A DNA stretch of 64,000 bases from DASVTR01 sp036387475 (GTDB lineage: Bacteria; Acidobacteriota; Blastocatellia; Pyrinomonadales; Pyrinomonadaceae), in assembly GCA_036387475.1 (NCBI GenBank), contig DASVTR010000004.1:124001-188000 (forward strand). Direction: 5' to 3'. The position numbers and the translations under genes are program-made. The first letter of the stretch is position 1. Each line of letters opens with the position of its first letter. Shown in pieces: positions 50,105 through 59,806 of the stretch. The notes beneath the pieces are model-generated. The model made no database searches, had not been told where the DNA came from, and was given only the letters and a program-made list of their open reading frames with translations.

Positions 50105-53032
50105 TTGACGGAGCTTGACGAAAAAATCGAAGCGCTCCTGCGCGACCTACCGGATGCAGAGGGCGCGCGGCTCTTTTTTGAGCGGCTGACGGCGGAGCAA
50201 CCGCGCGCCGCCCGTATGCTCTTGCGCGACGTAGGGCTGCTGTCGGATGCGCTGGCGCTCGCCGCCTGGAGTCCGCTGCTGGCGACGACTCTTTCGCAGC
50301 ACCCGGAGTATTTGACGTGGCTCGCGCGTGAGAAAGGGCACACGCGCGTCAAGACACGCGAAGAGTTCGGCGAGGCGTTGGCGCGCTTTAGCCTGACCAA
50401 TTCGCAACTCGACCCACAGGTTATGCTGGCGCGCTTTCGCCGCCGCGAGCTACTGCGCATTTACCTTCACGACATACGCCGCATCAGCACTCTCATCGAG
50501 ACGACAGAGCAACTATCAAACCTGGCCGACGCGGTGCTCGAATATGCCTTGAGCCTCGCGCGACAGGATTTGGATAACAGGTTTGGCGCGCCGCAATGTA
50601 CGGACGAGCGCGGGCGCACGCGTACCGCCAGCTTCTCAATCGTCGCGCTCGGCAAGCTCGGCTCGTATGAACTCAACTATGCCTCCGACATTGATCTGCT
50701 TTTTGTCTATTCTGACGACGGGGTGACGACAGGACGCGGCACGAGCGGCGAGACGACCAACCGGCAGTATTTTATTAAGCTGGCGGAAAGAGTGGCGCGC
50801 ATCGTCGGACAGCCTACAGGTGAAGGCGCAGCCTATCGCGTTGATTTGCGCCTGCGCCCCTACGGGCGCGACGGCGTGCTCGCTCCGTCGCTCCAGGAGG
50901 CTGTGCGTTACTATTGCGAATCAGCGCAGGACTGGGAACTGCAAGCCCTGATTCGTTCGCGCTCTGCTGCCGGTTCTGCTGCTCTCTACGCTCAGTTTCA
51001 CTCACTCGTGCGCCATCGCATCTATCGCACGGAAGAGACGTTGGCCCACGCGCTCTCGCAGGTGCAACTCGCCAAGCAGAAGATTGACCGCCAGCACGCG
51101 AGCGATAGCAATGGTTTCAACGTCAAGCTCGGTCGCGGCGGGATACGCGAGATAGAGTTTATCGCGCAGGCTTTGCAACTGGCGCGCGGCGGGCGCGATC
51201 AATGGTTGCGCGCCGCACATACTTTGATTAGCCTCGGACGCCTCGCAGACCGTCGCTTCATCACAGAACGCGAGCGCACACAGCTTTCCGATGCCTACAT
51301 GTTCCTGCGCACGTTGGAGCATCGGCTGCAAATGGAGCACGGCCTGCAAACGCATTCCGTGACGGACGACGCGGCGGCCCGCACCCTTGTTGCCCGGCGC
51401 ATGAATTTTGCCGGAGCAGATGCGTTGGCAGAGTTTGACCTCGCATTGCAAACGCAGACCGCACACGTCCGCGCTGCCTACGACCGTATCTTCGGCATCC
51501 AAGATGTTGATGATAAAGCGAGTGCTCTATCGAGCGTGGATGAAAAGCTGGCGATGCCGGATGAGTCTGGCATGATAAGAGATTCCACGGTTGCAGGAGA
51601 ACAGGCGAGCACGCAGGCTATAGCCAACATCTTTGCCGCACACGGCGCAATCATGGCTTCGGAAGAGACGCTGGCAATTGACGCTCTTGAGCAAAAGCTG
51701 TTAGCGGCAGCGCGCACGTCTCTCAATCCGCGCCGCGCTTTACAACTGACAGCACGCATCGCTTCGTCGCTGGACAAATCGACGATTCGAGAAGAATTAA
51801 CTAATGAGCATCTGGAAGCGCTCGTTCACCTGTGCGGCGCGTCCGAGTTTTTCGGCGAGATGCTGGCGGGTAATCCAACGCTGATTAAGAGTCTATCGAG
51901 CAGGGAAGCGGGCGCAGCCGACAGAGATTATCAATTGGTGTTGCGGCTTGCGGTCGAAGGTGAAGAAAGCTACAGGGCTGAACTGGCGGCGCTTCGCCGC
52001 GTCTGGGCAGGATTGCTCATAGAGATCGGCGCGCTCGACGCTGCGGGCCGAATCTCCATGCGTGAAGCCAACCGTCGTCAGACGGAGTTAGCTGCTGCCA
52101 GCCTCGACGCCGGATGCCTCGTCGCGCGCCGCGAGTTGGCGCGTCGCTACGAAAGGCTTGATGCTGAGCCGCAAGTGGGCGTGCTGGGTTTGGGCCGTCT
52201 CGGCGGCGGCGGGATGGATTACGGCTCTGATCTGGATGTCATCCTTGTTTACGATGAGTCTCAGCCTTCTCCCATTTCACAACTAGACCACGCGGAAGCC
52301 TACGCTCGATTCAGCGAACTGCTGGTCGCCGCGCTCTCAAGCTTAACGCGCGACGGCTTTCTCTATCGCGTAGATTTGCGTTTGCGCCCGGACGGGCGAA
52401 ACGGCCCGACCTGCTCTGGCGCACGCGCGTTTACGCGCTACTTGCAGGAGCGCGCCGCACCTTGGGAATGGCTGGCCTACGTTAAGCTGCGCGCGGCGGC
52501 TGGCAACCTCTCGCTCGGCTCGAAGGTTGAAGGCGAAGCGCGCTCTATTATTCATCGTGCGGCGAGAAACGCAGACGCGGAGCTGTTAAGACTTGAGACG
52601 CGCCGCGTCCGCGAGCGCCTTGAGCATGAAAGAACGCGACCGAAAAGACGCGGCGGGTTGGAGATTAAGTACGGGGCGGGCGGGATGCTCGACGTGTATT
52701 TCGCCACGCGCTATCTGCAACTACGCGACAACGTGGAGGACGAAGGCAATGATCGCTCGACGCCCGCCACGCTTAAACGCCTGCGCGCGGCTGGTTCATT
52801 AAGCGACGCAGACTACGCGGCGATGAATGACGGCTATGCTATTTTACGTTCCCTCGATCACTACCTGCGCTTGATTGTCGGGCGCTCCGTCCGGCTTCAA
52901 GCGGCGGATCACCCGGCGTTGCGCGATATTGCCATCAGCCTGAACTACGCTTCATCCGATGCCCTCATCGCAGACCTCATCGCACACATGACAAACATTC
53001 GCGCGTCCTACGACCGAATTACGAAGAATTGA
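50105..53032 (+). CDS. glnE: glutamine-synthetase adenylyltransferase/deadenylase
   Basis: A 975-residue two-domain nucleotidyltransferase. The N-terminal (deadenylating) half has ALGKLGSYELNYASDIDLLFVYSD and RVDLRLRPYGRDGVLA. The C-terminal (adenylylating) half has GLGRLGGGGMDYGSDLDVILVYDE and RVDLRLRPDGRNGPT. Each is followed by a GlnD-like helical domain (GGIREIEFIAQALQL; EIKYGAGGMLDVYFATRYLQL). It attaches or removes AMP at the GlnA Tyr and so tunes nitrogen assimilation. The best start is TTG at 50105, but no clear ribosome-binding site supports it, so the N-terminus is uncertain. It sits directly after glnA. Confidence 0.92.
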   Translation: MTELDEKIEALLRDLPDAEGARLFFERLTAEQPRAARMLLRDVGLLSDALALAAWSPLLATTLSQHPEYLTWLAREKGHTRVKTREEFGEALARFSLTNSQLDPQVMLARFRRRELLRIYLHDIRRISTLIETTEQLSNLADAVLEYALSLARQDLDNRFGAPQCTDERGRTRTASFSIVALGKLGSYELNYASDIDLLFVYSDDGVTTGRGTSGETTNRQYFIKLAERVARIVGQPTGEGAAYRVDLRLRPYGRDGVLAPSLQEAVRYYCESAQDWELQALIRSRSAAGSAALYAQFHSLVRHRIYRTEETLAHALSQVQLAKQKIDRQHASDSNGFNVKLGRGGIREIEFIAQALQLARGGRDQWLRAAHTLISLGRLADRRFITERERTQLSDAYMFLRTLEHRLQMEHGLQTHSVTDDAAARTLVARRMNFAGADALAEFDLALQTQTAHVRAAYDRIFGIQDVDDKASALSSVDEKLAMPDESGMIRDSTVAGEQASTQAIANIFAAHGAIMASEETLAIDALEQKLLAAARTSLNPRRALQLTARIASSLDKSTIREELTNEHLEALVHLCGASEFFGEMLAGNPTLIKSLSSREAGAADRDYQLVLRLAVEGEESYRAELAALRRVWAGLLIEIGALDAAGRISMREANRRQTELAAASLDAGCLVARRELARRYERLDAEPQVGVLGLGRLGGGGMDYGSDLDVILVYDESQPSPISQLDHAEAYARFSELLVAALSSLTRDGFLYRVDLRLRPDGRNGPTCSGARAFTRYLQERAAPWEWLAYVKLRAAAGNLSLGSKVEGEARSIIHRAARNADAELLRLETRRVRERLEHERTRPKRRGGLEIKYGAGGMLDVYFATRYLQLRDNVEDEGNDRSTPATLKRLRAAGSLSDADYAAMNDGYAILRSLDHYLRLIVGRSVRLQAADHPALRDIAISLNYASSDALIADLIAHMTNIRASYDRITKN

Positions 53033-53087
53033 ATCATTTAATCATTAGTTCATTGATTCAATGAGTCAATCAATCAATGAATCAATT
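53029..53087. repeat. octad-repeat palindrome, family G (ATTGATTC words)
   Basis: Tandem octads of the type ATTGAATC and ATTGATTC run from the glnE stop; the inverse set fills 53061-53085. The whole is A/T-rich and self-complementary over most of its length. It lies between glnE and the convergent zinc-ribbon gene, where it could serve as a two-way terminator. Confidence 0.8.
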
Positions 53088-53090
53088 TTC

Positions 53091-53291
53091 TCAGGCGTTG
53101 CGCGGCTCGCGCGTCGTTTCTTCGTACCAGCAATTGCTACACCACCTGTGCATCGTCACGCGCTCGCGGAAGGGATGATCGGCGGAACCCGGCAGGCGGC
53201 GCACGACTTCGTGCTCATCAGTGCTCAACTCGTACCACTTACGCAGGCGACCCTCCCCGCAACGCGGGCATTTGTCTTCCATTTGAGCCAT
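53091..53291 (-). CDS. small zinc-ribbon protein of unknown function
   Basis: A 66-residue protein with two Cys pairs, CPRCGEGRL near the start and WCSNCWYEE near the end, about 45 residues apart, suggesting one structural zinc site. Between them is LSTDEHEVVRRLPGSADHPFRERV. Function unknown; it could bind nucleic acid or protein. The start lies 213 bases from the divergent M14 peptidase gene. Confidence 0.7.
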   Translation of the reverse strand: MAQMEDKCPRCGEGRLRKWYELSTDEHEVVRRLPGSADHPFRERVTMHRWCSNCWYEETTREPRNA

Positions 53292-53424
53292 TCTTCATCA
53301 CACCTCTGAAAGGGCTGTCAATGGCCTCGCGCGCCCGCTCTCTTTCTCCGGTAGCGAAAGGGCCAATCGAGTTATCGCTCGCCTGAGGCCGTCATGGGGC
53401 AAGGGTTAATCTGAACGCCAGGGT

Positions 53425-53454
53425 TTGTTAACGGAATTGAAAGCAAGGTAATAT
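53425..53454 (+). promoter_or_regulatory. weak promoter candidate of the M14 peptidase gene
   Basis: TTGTTA and TAATAT with an 18-base spacer, 51 bases before the ATG at 53505. Each matches four of six consensus bases. The remainder of the gap from 53292 shows nothing I can support. Confidence 0.3.
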
Positions 53455-53504
53455 CATAACTGTCTTTAGCATACTCCCCGGAAAATAGAAAGCTTGACGC
53501 CAAG

Positions 53505-56438
53505 ATGATCTCGACAGGACGTAGGTTCGCCGCACTGGCGCTCTTGCTCTTCGTGTGCCTTTCGTCGGCACGCGCACAGCGCGACGATTCGCAGTTTGAT
53601 TTCTACGCACGCGGCCCCTTTCGTGAAAACATCCCGCGCCCGCAGAGCCTGCTGCGCTTCGACGTGGGCCAATTTCACACCAACTATGCGCAGATGGAAC
53701 GCGTGATTGAAAGAATCGCGCAGGCTGCGCCCGACCGCGTTCGTATCACAGACATCGGCGAGACGAACGAGCATCGAATGATGCACGTCGTCGCCATCTC
53801 CGCCCCGGAAAATATCAACCGGCTCGAAGAGATTAAACAAAACGTCGCGCGCCTTGCAGACCCGCGCGGACTTTCATCCGTCGAAGCACAAAGATTGATT
53901 GCCAGCACGCCCGTCATCGTCTGGCTCAACTATACGATTCACGGTAACGAGTCGGCATCGTTCGAGACGATGATGCAGGTCGTCTATCAACTAGCGGCCT
54001 CGAATGAACAGGCGACACTGGACATCCTGAAAAATACAATTGCGCTGGTCAACGTCTGCGCCAACCCTGACGGGCACGAGCGTTTTGTGGCGTGGTACAA
54101 CTCCGTCGGAATTGGCAACCCTGAGCCGCTCGCCGTGGAGCACCGTGAGCCTTGGTCTGTTTACGGGCGCGTCAATCATTATCGCTTCGATCTCAACCGC
54201 GACAACATTACGGCCACGCAAATCGAGACGCGCAATGTGCAGCGCGCCTATCTCGAATGGAATCCGCAGGTCTTCGTAGACCATCACGGTCAGCCTTCGC
54301 AATTCTTTTTCCCACCGGCAGCGCAGCCCATTAACCCTAACCTGCCGCCTGAGCCGACCGCGCGCTGGCTGACGGCCTTCGGTCGCGCCAACGCCGCGCA
54401 GTTCGACGCGCGCAACTGGGACTTTTATGTCCGCGACATCTTCGACCTTTTTTATCCGGGCTACTGGGATTCCTGGCCCAGTTTAAACGGTGCGACCGGA
54501 ATGACGTATGAAACCGACAGCGGCGGCTTCAAGGGACTAAACTGGAAACGCGACGACGACACGATTGTCACCCTGCGCTCCGGCATCGCCAAACACTTCG
54601 TCGCATCTTTGACTACGCTTGAAACGGCGGCGCGCAATCGCGCGGAACGCCTGCGAGACTTTTATGAATTTCGGCAGAGCGGCATAGAGGAAGGACGCCG
54701 CGAGAGGATGAAGCGTATCGTGTTATTGTCGGGCCGCGATTCTAATAAGACGGAGGAACTAGTCGGGATTCTGTTAAGGGCTGGCATCGAAGTAAGGGCT
54801 GCCACCAAGCCTTTCCGCTCGCGTAGCGCGCACGGTTATCTCGCTGCAAATGGTAATAGCAGCAGTCGAGACTTTCCTGCCGGTTCGTACGTTATAGATT
54901 TGGCCCAGCCGCAAAAGCGTCTGGCAAAAGCGCTGCTTGAGCCTAACACGGAGCAGGACGCAAGCTTTCTACGCGAGCAGCTTGCGCGCTTCGCTCGTAA
55001 TGAACGGCGCGGGCGAAGCGCGTCGAAGGAAGACTACGGCTTTTACGACATCACGGCCTGGTCTTTGCCGCTCGCCTTCGGCGTCGAAGCTTACTGGACA
55101 GAAGATGCCAGCGACGTTACGGGCCAACTCTTGTCGCCAGCATTTAAGCCAGACCATAATCAAGCGGCGCGAAGTCGCAGTGGCATCCCGCCTTTGACAC
55201 TGCCGGGCAGCGTCAGCGGGCGCGCCAGCGTCGCTTACATCATCCCGTATGAACGCGACAATGCAGCTTCTCTGGCATATAGACTTCAGCGCGAGGGCTT
55301 TCGCCTCGCCGTGGCGACGCGCACGCTCAGCGCGGGCGGGCGCGAATGGCCGCGCGGGACAATGGTCGCACGCGTCTCGCGCAACCCTGACTCGCTGCAT
55401 GAGGCGATAGCTAGATTGGCGGGAGAGACTGGAGTTGATGTCACGGCCATCAATAGCGCTTTCACGGAAACGGGAGAAACCAACGTCGGCTCTGAATCGG
55501 TCGTTTCGTTAAAACAGCCACGCATCATCGTCGTCGCAGACGAGGGCGTCAGCCAGACGAGCTACGGCGCTCTCTGGTGGATGTTTGACCGCCACGGCGT
55601 TGACTTTACGCCGATGACGATTGCCAATCTCAAACGCGCAGAGCTTGACCGCTACAACGTCATCATTATGCCCGACGGTTCACCCGGCGCGTATTTCGCG
55701 GCCTTCGGCAAGGGCGGGGTTGACACCTTGCGCGCATGGTGCGAGCGCGGCGGCACGCTCGTCCTCATCAAAGGCGCGGCTGTCTTCGGCGCGCTCAAGG
55801 AAGTCAACCTCACTTCGTCGCGCCTTGTCGGCAGCGATGACGACGATCAATCTGGTCAGCCGGAGGAAGAACCAACACCAACGCCGTCGCCATCGCCGGA
55901 AACAACGGCGGCTGCCGCAAACGCCAAAGAGCAGACGGCTACAGCGCGAGACAAGCTTGAGCTAGGGCAGACGGCAACCGAGCAGCGGCGCGAAGAGGTT
56001 AACCAAACAGAGAAGCTTGAGGGCGCTGCGCCCGTGCTTCCTCCGATTGCTTCACCTTCGGCGCGTCCCGGTCGTGTGCCCGAAGCCGTCCCCGGCGCAA
56101 TCCTGCGCGCCACCGTTGATCGCACAACGCCTCTGACCTACGGCTACGAAGAAGCGCAGCTTCCCGTTTTGATCGACTCTGCCTATTTCTTCCGTCCCTC
56201 GAAGGAGGGCACGAACGCCGTTGTTTTCAGTGCGGATGCCAGGGAGCCGTTGCGCATCGCTGGCTTCGTCTGGCCCGGCAACACTGAGAGACTGCTGCGC
56301 GGGACGGCCTACGTGTTTGAAGAGCCGACGGGGCGCGGCCATGTCGTGCTCTACGCCGAAGACCCAAACTATCGCGGCATCTGGCGCAACATGACAAGGC
56401 TCTTTTTCAATTCGTTTCTCTTTCAAACAACGCAATAA
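53505..56438 (+). CDS. exported M14-family zinc carboxypeptidase with GATase1-like C-terminal domain
   Basis: A 977-residue protein with signal peptide (RRFAALALLLFVCLSSARAQ). The peptidase domain shows zinc ligands His146 and Glu149 in IHGNESAS and a His in VDHHG (260-261). Substrate-binding NPDGHERF and FDLNRDN lie between, and the catalytic Glu336 is in MTYETDSGG. Residues about 660-760 (RIIVVADEGVSQTSYGALWWMF...YNVIIMPDGSPGAYFA...RAWCERGGTLVLIKGAA) resemble a class I glutamine-amidotransferase fold without a nucleophile Cys. A Pro/Thr/Glu-rich linker (about 785-850) and a final beta domain follow. Likely a periplasmic or secreted peptidase. Confidence 0.85.
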   Translation: MISTGRRFAALALLLFVCLSSARAQRDDSQFDFYARGPFRENIPRPQSLLRFDVGQFHTNYAQMERVIERIAQAAPDRVRITDIGETNEHRMMHVVAISAPENINRLEEIKQNVARLADPRGLSSVEAQRLIASTPVIVWLNYTIHGNESASFETMMQVVYQLAASNEQATLDILKNTIALVNVCANPDGHERFVAWYNSVGIGNPEPLAVEHREPWSVYGRVNHYRFDLNRDNITATQIETRNVQRAYLEWNPQVFVDHHGQPSQFFFPPAAQPINPNLPPEPTARWLTAFGRANAAQFDARNWDFYVRDIFDLFYPGYWDSWPSLNGATGMTYETDSGGFKGLNWKRDDDTIVTLRSGIAKHFVASLTTLETAARNRAERLRDFYEFRQSGIEEGRRERMKRIVLLSGRDSNKTEELVGILLRAGIEVRAATKPFRSRSAHGYLAANGNSSSRDFPAGSYVIDLAQPQKRLAKALLEPNTEQDASFLREQLARFARNERRGRSASKEDYGFYDITAWSLPLAFGVEAYWTEDASDVTGQLLSPAFKPDHNQAARSRSGIPPLTLPGSVSGRASVAYIIPYERDNAASLAYRLQREGFRLAVATRTLSAGGREWPRGTMVARVSRNPDSLHEAIARLAGETGVDVTAINSAFTETGETNVGSESVVSLKQPRIIVVADEGVSQTSYGALWWMFDRHGVDFTPMTIANLKRAELDRYNVIIMPDGSPGAYFAAFGKGGVDTLRAWCERGGTLVLIKGAAVFGALKEVNLTSSRLVGSDDDDQSGQPEEEPTPTPSPSPETTAAAANAKEQTATARDKLELGQTATEQRREEVNQTEKLEGAAPVLPPIASPSARPGRVPEAVPGAILRATVDRTTPLTYGYEEAQLPVLIDSAYFFRPSKEGTNAVVFSADAREPLRIAGFVWPGNTERLLRGTAYVFEEPTGRGHVVLYAEDPNYRGIWRNMTRLFFNSFLFQTTQ

Positions 56439-56444
56439 ACACAG

Positions 56445-56522
56445 GGACAAAAGGGGAAATGGTTAAAAGGTCAAAGGAAATCAGGCTGCTGCTTTCCCTC
56501 TTCCCCTTTCCCCTTTTAACCC
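56445..56522. repeat. octad/heptad-repeat palindrome, family E (AAAAGG words)
   Basis: The left arm (56445-56476) holds octads such as GGGGAAAT and GGTTAAAA. The right arm (56493-56522) is the inverse purine/pyrimidine set. The centre is GCTGCTGC-like. It lies between the M14 peptidase stop and the SRPBCC gene. Its words resemble those of the element at 37730, here mostly in 8-base register. Confidence 0.8.
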
Positions 56523-56539
56523 GAAGCTTTTCGAGGTGA

Positions 56540-57031
56540 GTGGTGTTTCGGATTAAGGCTGAGTATAGCGAGCAGGTTGAGCTTAAAACGAGCGTTGAGC
56601 GGGCGCGTAAATTTTTCGGCGAGTTGCGTAACTTCGCGGAGTTGATGCCGGGCGTCGAGAGCATCAGGAAAGAGGCGAGCGGGATTATCCGCTGGACTGT
56701 ACGCGCGGACGTGCCGCTGTTGGGCGCGATGCGCGCGGCCTTTGCCGTCGAGCAGACGGACGACAGGCCGGAGCGCATAGAGTGGTCGCCCGCCCCAACC
56801 GAAAATCAAAACTACTTACGCTACGCCGCCGATTTTGAAGAGCGCGGCGCATCCGCTACGCTCGTTCGCATCGTGCAGCGCGTCGAGATGCGTCGGCAGC
56901 ACGCGAGAGAGTTGCATCTGCTCGCCGGTCTTGCTGGCGAAGGCCGTATCAGCGCGGAGATGCAAAAGCGCGTCACAGAAATGGTCAAAACTTTCCTGCA
57001 ACGCGCCCGCGCTAAACTGGAAAGCAAGTGA
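56540..57031 (+). CDS. SRPBCC-fold protein (polyketide-cyclase/CoxG-like)
   Basis: A 163-residue single-domain protein starting at GTG (56540 or 56543), close behind an AGGTGAG tract. VELKTSVERARKFFGELRNFAELMPGVESIRKE, then ASGIIRWTVRADVPLLGAMRAAFAVE and a long C-terminal helix fit the START/SRPBCC helix-grip fold, which binds hydrophobic ligands. Ligand and role unknown. It is bracketed by two different repeat palindromes. Confidence 0.7.
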   Translation: MVFRIKAEYSEQVELKTSVERARKFFGELRNFAELMPGVESIRKEASGIIRWTVRADVPLLGAMRAAFAVEQTDDRPERIEWSPAPTENQNYLRYAADFEERGASATLVRIVQRVEMRRQHARELHLLAGLAGEGRISAEMQKRVTEMVKTFLQRARAKLESK

Positions 57032-57044
57032 CACTGTAAGACGG

Positions 57045-57155
57045 TTTCACGCAAAGACGCAAAGAAGAGAAAAACCAAAGCCCGCAAAGAAGTTGGTCAA
57101 CCATTTGCGAGCTTTTGTCTCTTATTCCTTAGCGCCTTTGCGTCTTTGCGTGAAA
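57045..57155. repeat. octad-repeat palindrome, family F (ACGCAAAG words)
   Basis: Perfect 20-base arms at 57045-57064 and 57136-57155, built from ACGCAAAG octads, with a six-T run soon after the right arm (57158-57163). An internal stem (CGCAAA with TTTGCG) lies in the loop. It is located in the convergent gap between the SRPBCC and PIG-L genes, so it is a good terminator candidate. It is closely related to the glnA-glnE element. Confidence 0.9.
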
Positions 57156-57176
57156 TGTTTTTTCTTTCGCCCGACT

Positions 57177-59732
57177 TCACTTCGCGCCCGCGCGTCCATA
57201 GCTAATCATGTTGGCAAAGACGCGATAAGCGCCGGGGATGCCCGCGCGTAGTTGCCTGTACCAGACCATGCTGGTGTAGATGTAGCGCCCGCGCCCGTAA
57301 TCAGCCGCCAGCAGCCCGCCGCGCAATGGCGCTTCGCCCGCATCGGCAGTCGAGAGCGGCGCGCCGTAACGCGCGTCCCACTCTTTCGGATAATAAAGGC
57401 CGCGCTCCTGAATCCAATTGTCGAAATCCTCCCGCTCAATCTTGTTCGGAAAGTTAAGCAACACGCTCGCGCCTTCCGTAAAAGAGACGGGCGCAGCTTC
57501 ATCCGTCACGCGCGCAGTGCCGAGAGTAATGGGATAGGGCGCAAGCTGCGTGCGTTTCTTCTCCGCATCCGGATTCCACTCGTTGGTCTTGTGATAGAAA
57601 ACGATCAGCGTGCCGCCCGCGTGAACGTATTCGAGCAGCCGCGAATTTGATGCGACGAGTTCCGGGTGCGCCTGATAGCCACGATTGTCAACGATGATCG
57701 TGTCGTAGAGACGAAGGTCGCCCGCCTTCACGTCTTCCATCGTTAGTTCCTTCGCCTGGACGCCGAGAGCATTGAGAGCGTCGCGCAGTGTGTCGTCGAA
57801 ACTGCGTATGTAGCCGACGCGCAGATTCGGGGCGACGCGCGCGTCACTGTAAACAATTGGGATAGTGCCTTGCGCGATTGGCTTGGACGAGCGAGCCGGG
57901 TAGATCATAAATTGAATACTCTTTGGCTTCGCAAATGAAGATTGCCATGCGTCGAAAGCTAAAACGCCGACTACGGCATCGGGCATTCTCACGGTGATGT
58001 TGCGCGCCTCGCTGGGTGGAAGATTAAATGCAACGTTAGAAAAGCTGAAGCGGTCTGCCGGATTCCCTGAGCCGACGCGCCCCGCAAACGGCGCTCGCTG
58101 GTGATTGATGAGACGAAAGCTAAAGTTTTTGGGTTGGTTGATGTTGCCGGGCGTCAGGACAAAGGGTGACGGCGAGATGCTAGCGACCTCGACCGCTGGC
58201 GCAACGTCAACCTGCGTGGAAGCGTGAAGAGCAAAGCTTTCATCTTTAACGACGACGTTGATTAAGGCTCTTACTTGTTGACCAAAAAGGCGCTCGTCAT
58301 AGAGATGAGCAGCGCGAGGCAGATTGATTTCAGCATTGCTTGGAACGCGTATGGTCAAGGTTCGCTTGATAGTTGCTCCGGGCAGAAGCCGGGAAGGAAA
58401 GTTGATGTTGCTCACTCCCTGCCAACTGGAAAGCTGCACGCCTCTGATTGTCGCAGCCCTGCGCCCTTGATTGCTTAAGGTGAGAGAAAAAGCTGCCTGT
58501 GTCTTCGGGACAAAAACCGTGTCCTGCGGCGTGAGCGTCGCAGTGATGCGGCTCGACGCGGCCAGTGCGCGTTGCAGCCGTTCCCGCGTCAAGCGTAGGT
58601 GCGGCTCGATTTTGTTTGTCGTGTCCTGAGACGATAAGCGTCGCTCTTTGCGAGCCGTTATGATGGCGTCGAAGACGCGCTCCGGTTGGGCCGTAAAGTC
58701 AACGAGCGGGCGATTCTCAATCGTCGGCAGCGCAAACATTGCGGCAGCCTGTGCAGGCAGACGCAACTCGTCAAGGAATGTCTGAGCCTTGGAGGGAAGC
58801 GGAATTGATCCGGCGGCCTCGCGCGCGAGACGATAACGAATGAGCGGCGCTCCCTTTTGAGGGATGCTTTGCGGCCAAGGCCCTTGCGAAGCATGGCGTT
58901 GAAGCGCCTGTAAAGCCTGCTCGGCGTAGGTCTTGCCGCGTACAGCGTCGCGCTCGTTCGGGTTGATAATGATGAGCTTGCCCTCGCGCTCCGCCGCTTC
59001 TTCAAGCGAACGGCTGCCCGTCCCGTCGTAGTTAACGCGCACGAAAAGCCTCTGCGGCTGCCATAGGCGAACGCCCGGCTCGCGCAGTTGTTCGGGAAAG
59101 CGGCGCGCATCAGCAGCGGCGTCTAAGGCTTCCAAGACGAGTCGGCCTGTCGCTTGATGATGACCGTGGCCGCTCTTTTCGTCGTGGTTGGTGATGATGA
59201 CATCGGGTTGGAGCGTGCGGATTTTTAAGACGAGGCGGCGCAAGGCTTCATTGTGTCCCCAGATGCGAAAGGCTTCCTCAGCGGATTTCGAGAAGCCGAA
59301 ATCGCGCAGCGCCAGAAACCATGCTTCAGAGCCTTGAATCTCTGCCGCCGCGAGCGTCTCGCGTGCGCGAATCGCGCCCAACTCTTCATAAAGCTCCGGC
59401 CCGATAGCGTTCTGCCCGCCCTCGCCGTAAGTGGAAAAAACAGTCACGGTATGGACGCCGTATTTTCTTCTGAGGACGGTCAAGGTCGCGCCGTCCTCAT
59501 CGTCCGGGTGCGCCGCGACACACATCACCATCCAGGGGTTCGACAAGTCCAGCAGAGATTGGTGCAAAGCTACCCGCTCGCTTTGAGCGTCGGCGGAAAT
59601 TGCAATTGACTGTTGGGCCAACGCCGCAGAGCCGGCGAACAAGGACACCACCGCGCACAGCAGTAGAAAAAGAAACCCACGCGACAGAGCGCGGGCTGAT
59701 GCTAATGTGAATCTCATTTGAATTCGACGCAT
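57177..59732 (-). CDS. exported PIG-L/LmbE-family deacetylase with GATase1-like C-terminal domain
   Basis: An 851-residue protein from the start at 59732; 59717 is equally possible. A signal peptide (FLFLLLCAVVSLFAGSAALAQ) leads the PIG-L domain with zinc motif MCVAAHPDDEDG and the second site ITNHDEKSGHGHHQATGRL. These enzymes remove acetyl groups from N-acetylated sugars. Residues about 390-600 are Ig/NEW3-like beta domains (TPQDTVFVPKTQAAFSLTLSNQG). The C-terminal region (LRVGYIRSFDDTLRDALNALGVQAKEL...YDTIIVDNRGYQAHPELVA...YVHAGGTLIVFYH) is a GATase1/ThuA-like fold without an evident Cys nucleophile. Periplasmic sugar deacetylation is the likely activity. Confidence 0.85.
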   Translation of the reverse strand: MRRIQMRFTLASARALSRGFLFLLLCAVVSLFAGSAALAQQSIAISADAQSERVALHQSLLDLSNPWMVMCVAAHPDDEDGATLTVLRRKYGVHTVTVFSTYGEGGQNAIGPELYEELGAIRARETLAAAEIQGSEAWFLALRDFGFSKSAEEAFRIWGHNEALRRLVLKIRTLQPDVIITNHDEKSGHGHHQATGRLVLEALDAAADARRFPEQLREPGVRLWQPQRLFVRVNYDGTGSRSLEEAAEREGKLIIINPNERDAVRGKTYAEQALQALQRHASQGPWPQSIPQKGAPLIRYRLAREAAGSIPLPSKAQTFLDELRLPAQAAAMFALPTIENRPLVDFTAQPERVFDAIITARKERRLSSQDTTNKIEPHLRLTRERLQRALAASSRITATLTPQDTVFVPKTQAAFSLTLSNQGRRAATIRGVQLSSWQGVSNINFPSRLLPGATIKRTLTIRVPSNAEINLPRAAHLYDERLFGQQVRALINVVVKDESFALHASTQVDVAPAVEVASISPSPFVLTPGNINQPKNFSFRLINHQRAPFAGRVGSGNPADRFSFSNVAFNLPPSEARNITVRMPDAVVGVLAFDAWQSSFAKPKSIQFMIYPARSSKPIAQGTIPIVYSDARVAPNLRVGYIRSFDDTLRDALNALGVQAKELTMEDVKAGDLRLYDTIIVDNRGYQAHPELVASNSRLLEYVHAGGTLIVFYHKTNEWNPDAEKKRTQLAPYPITLGTARVTDEAAPVSFTEGASVLLNFPNKIEREDFDNWIQERGLYYPKEWDARYGAPLSTADAGEAPLRGGLLAADYGRGRYIYTSMVWYRQLRAGIPGAYRVFANMISYGRAGAK

Positions 59733-59806
59733 AGATAAAGGCACTTTGTTTCGCGCTGATAATCCAACAGGAAAAATATAACTCCGCTTGCGTGAACTGA
59801 AAAGCA

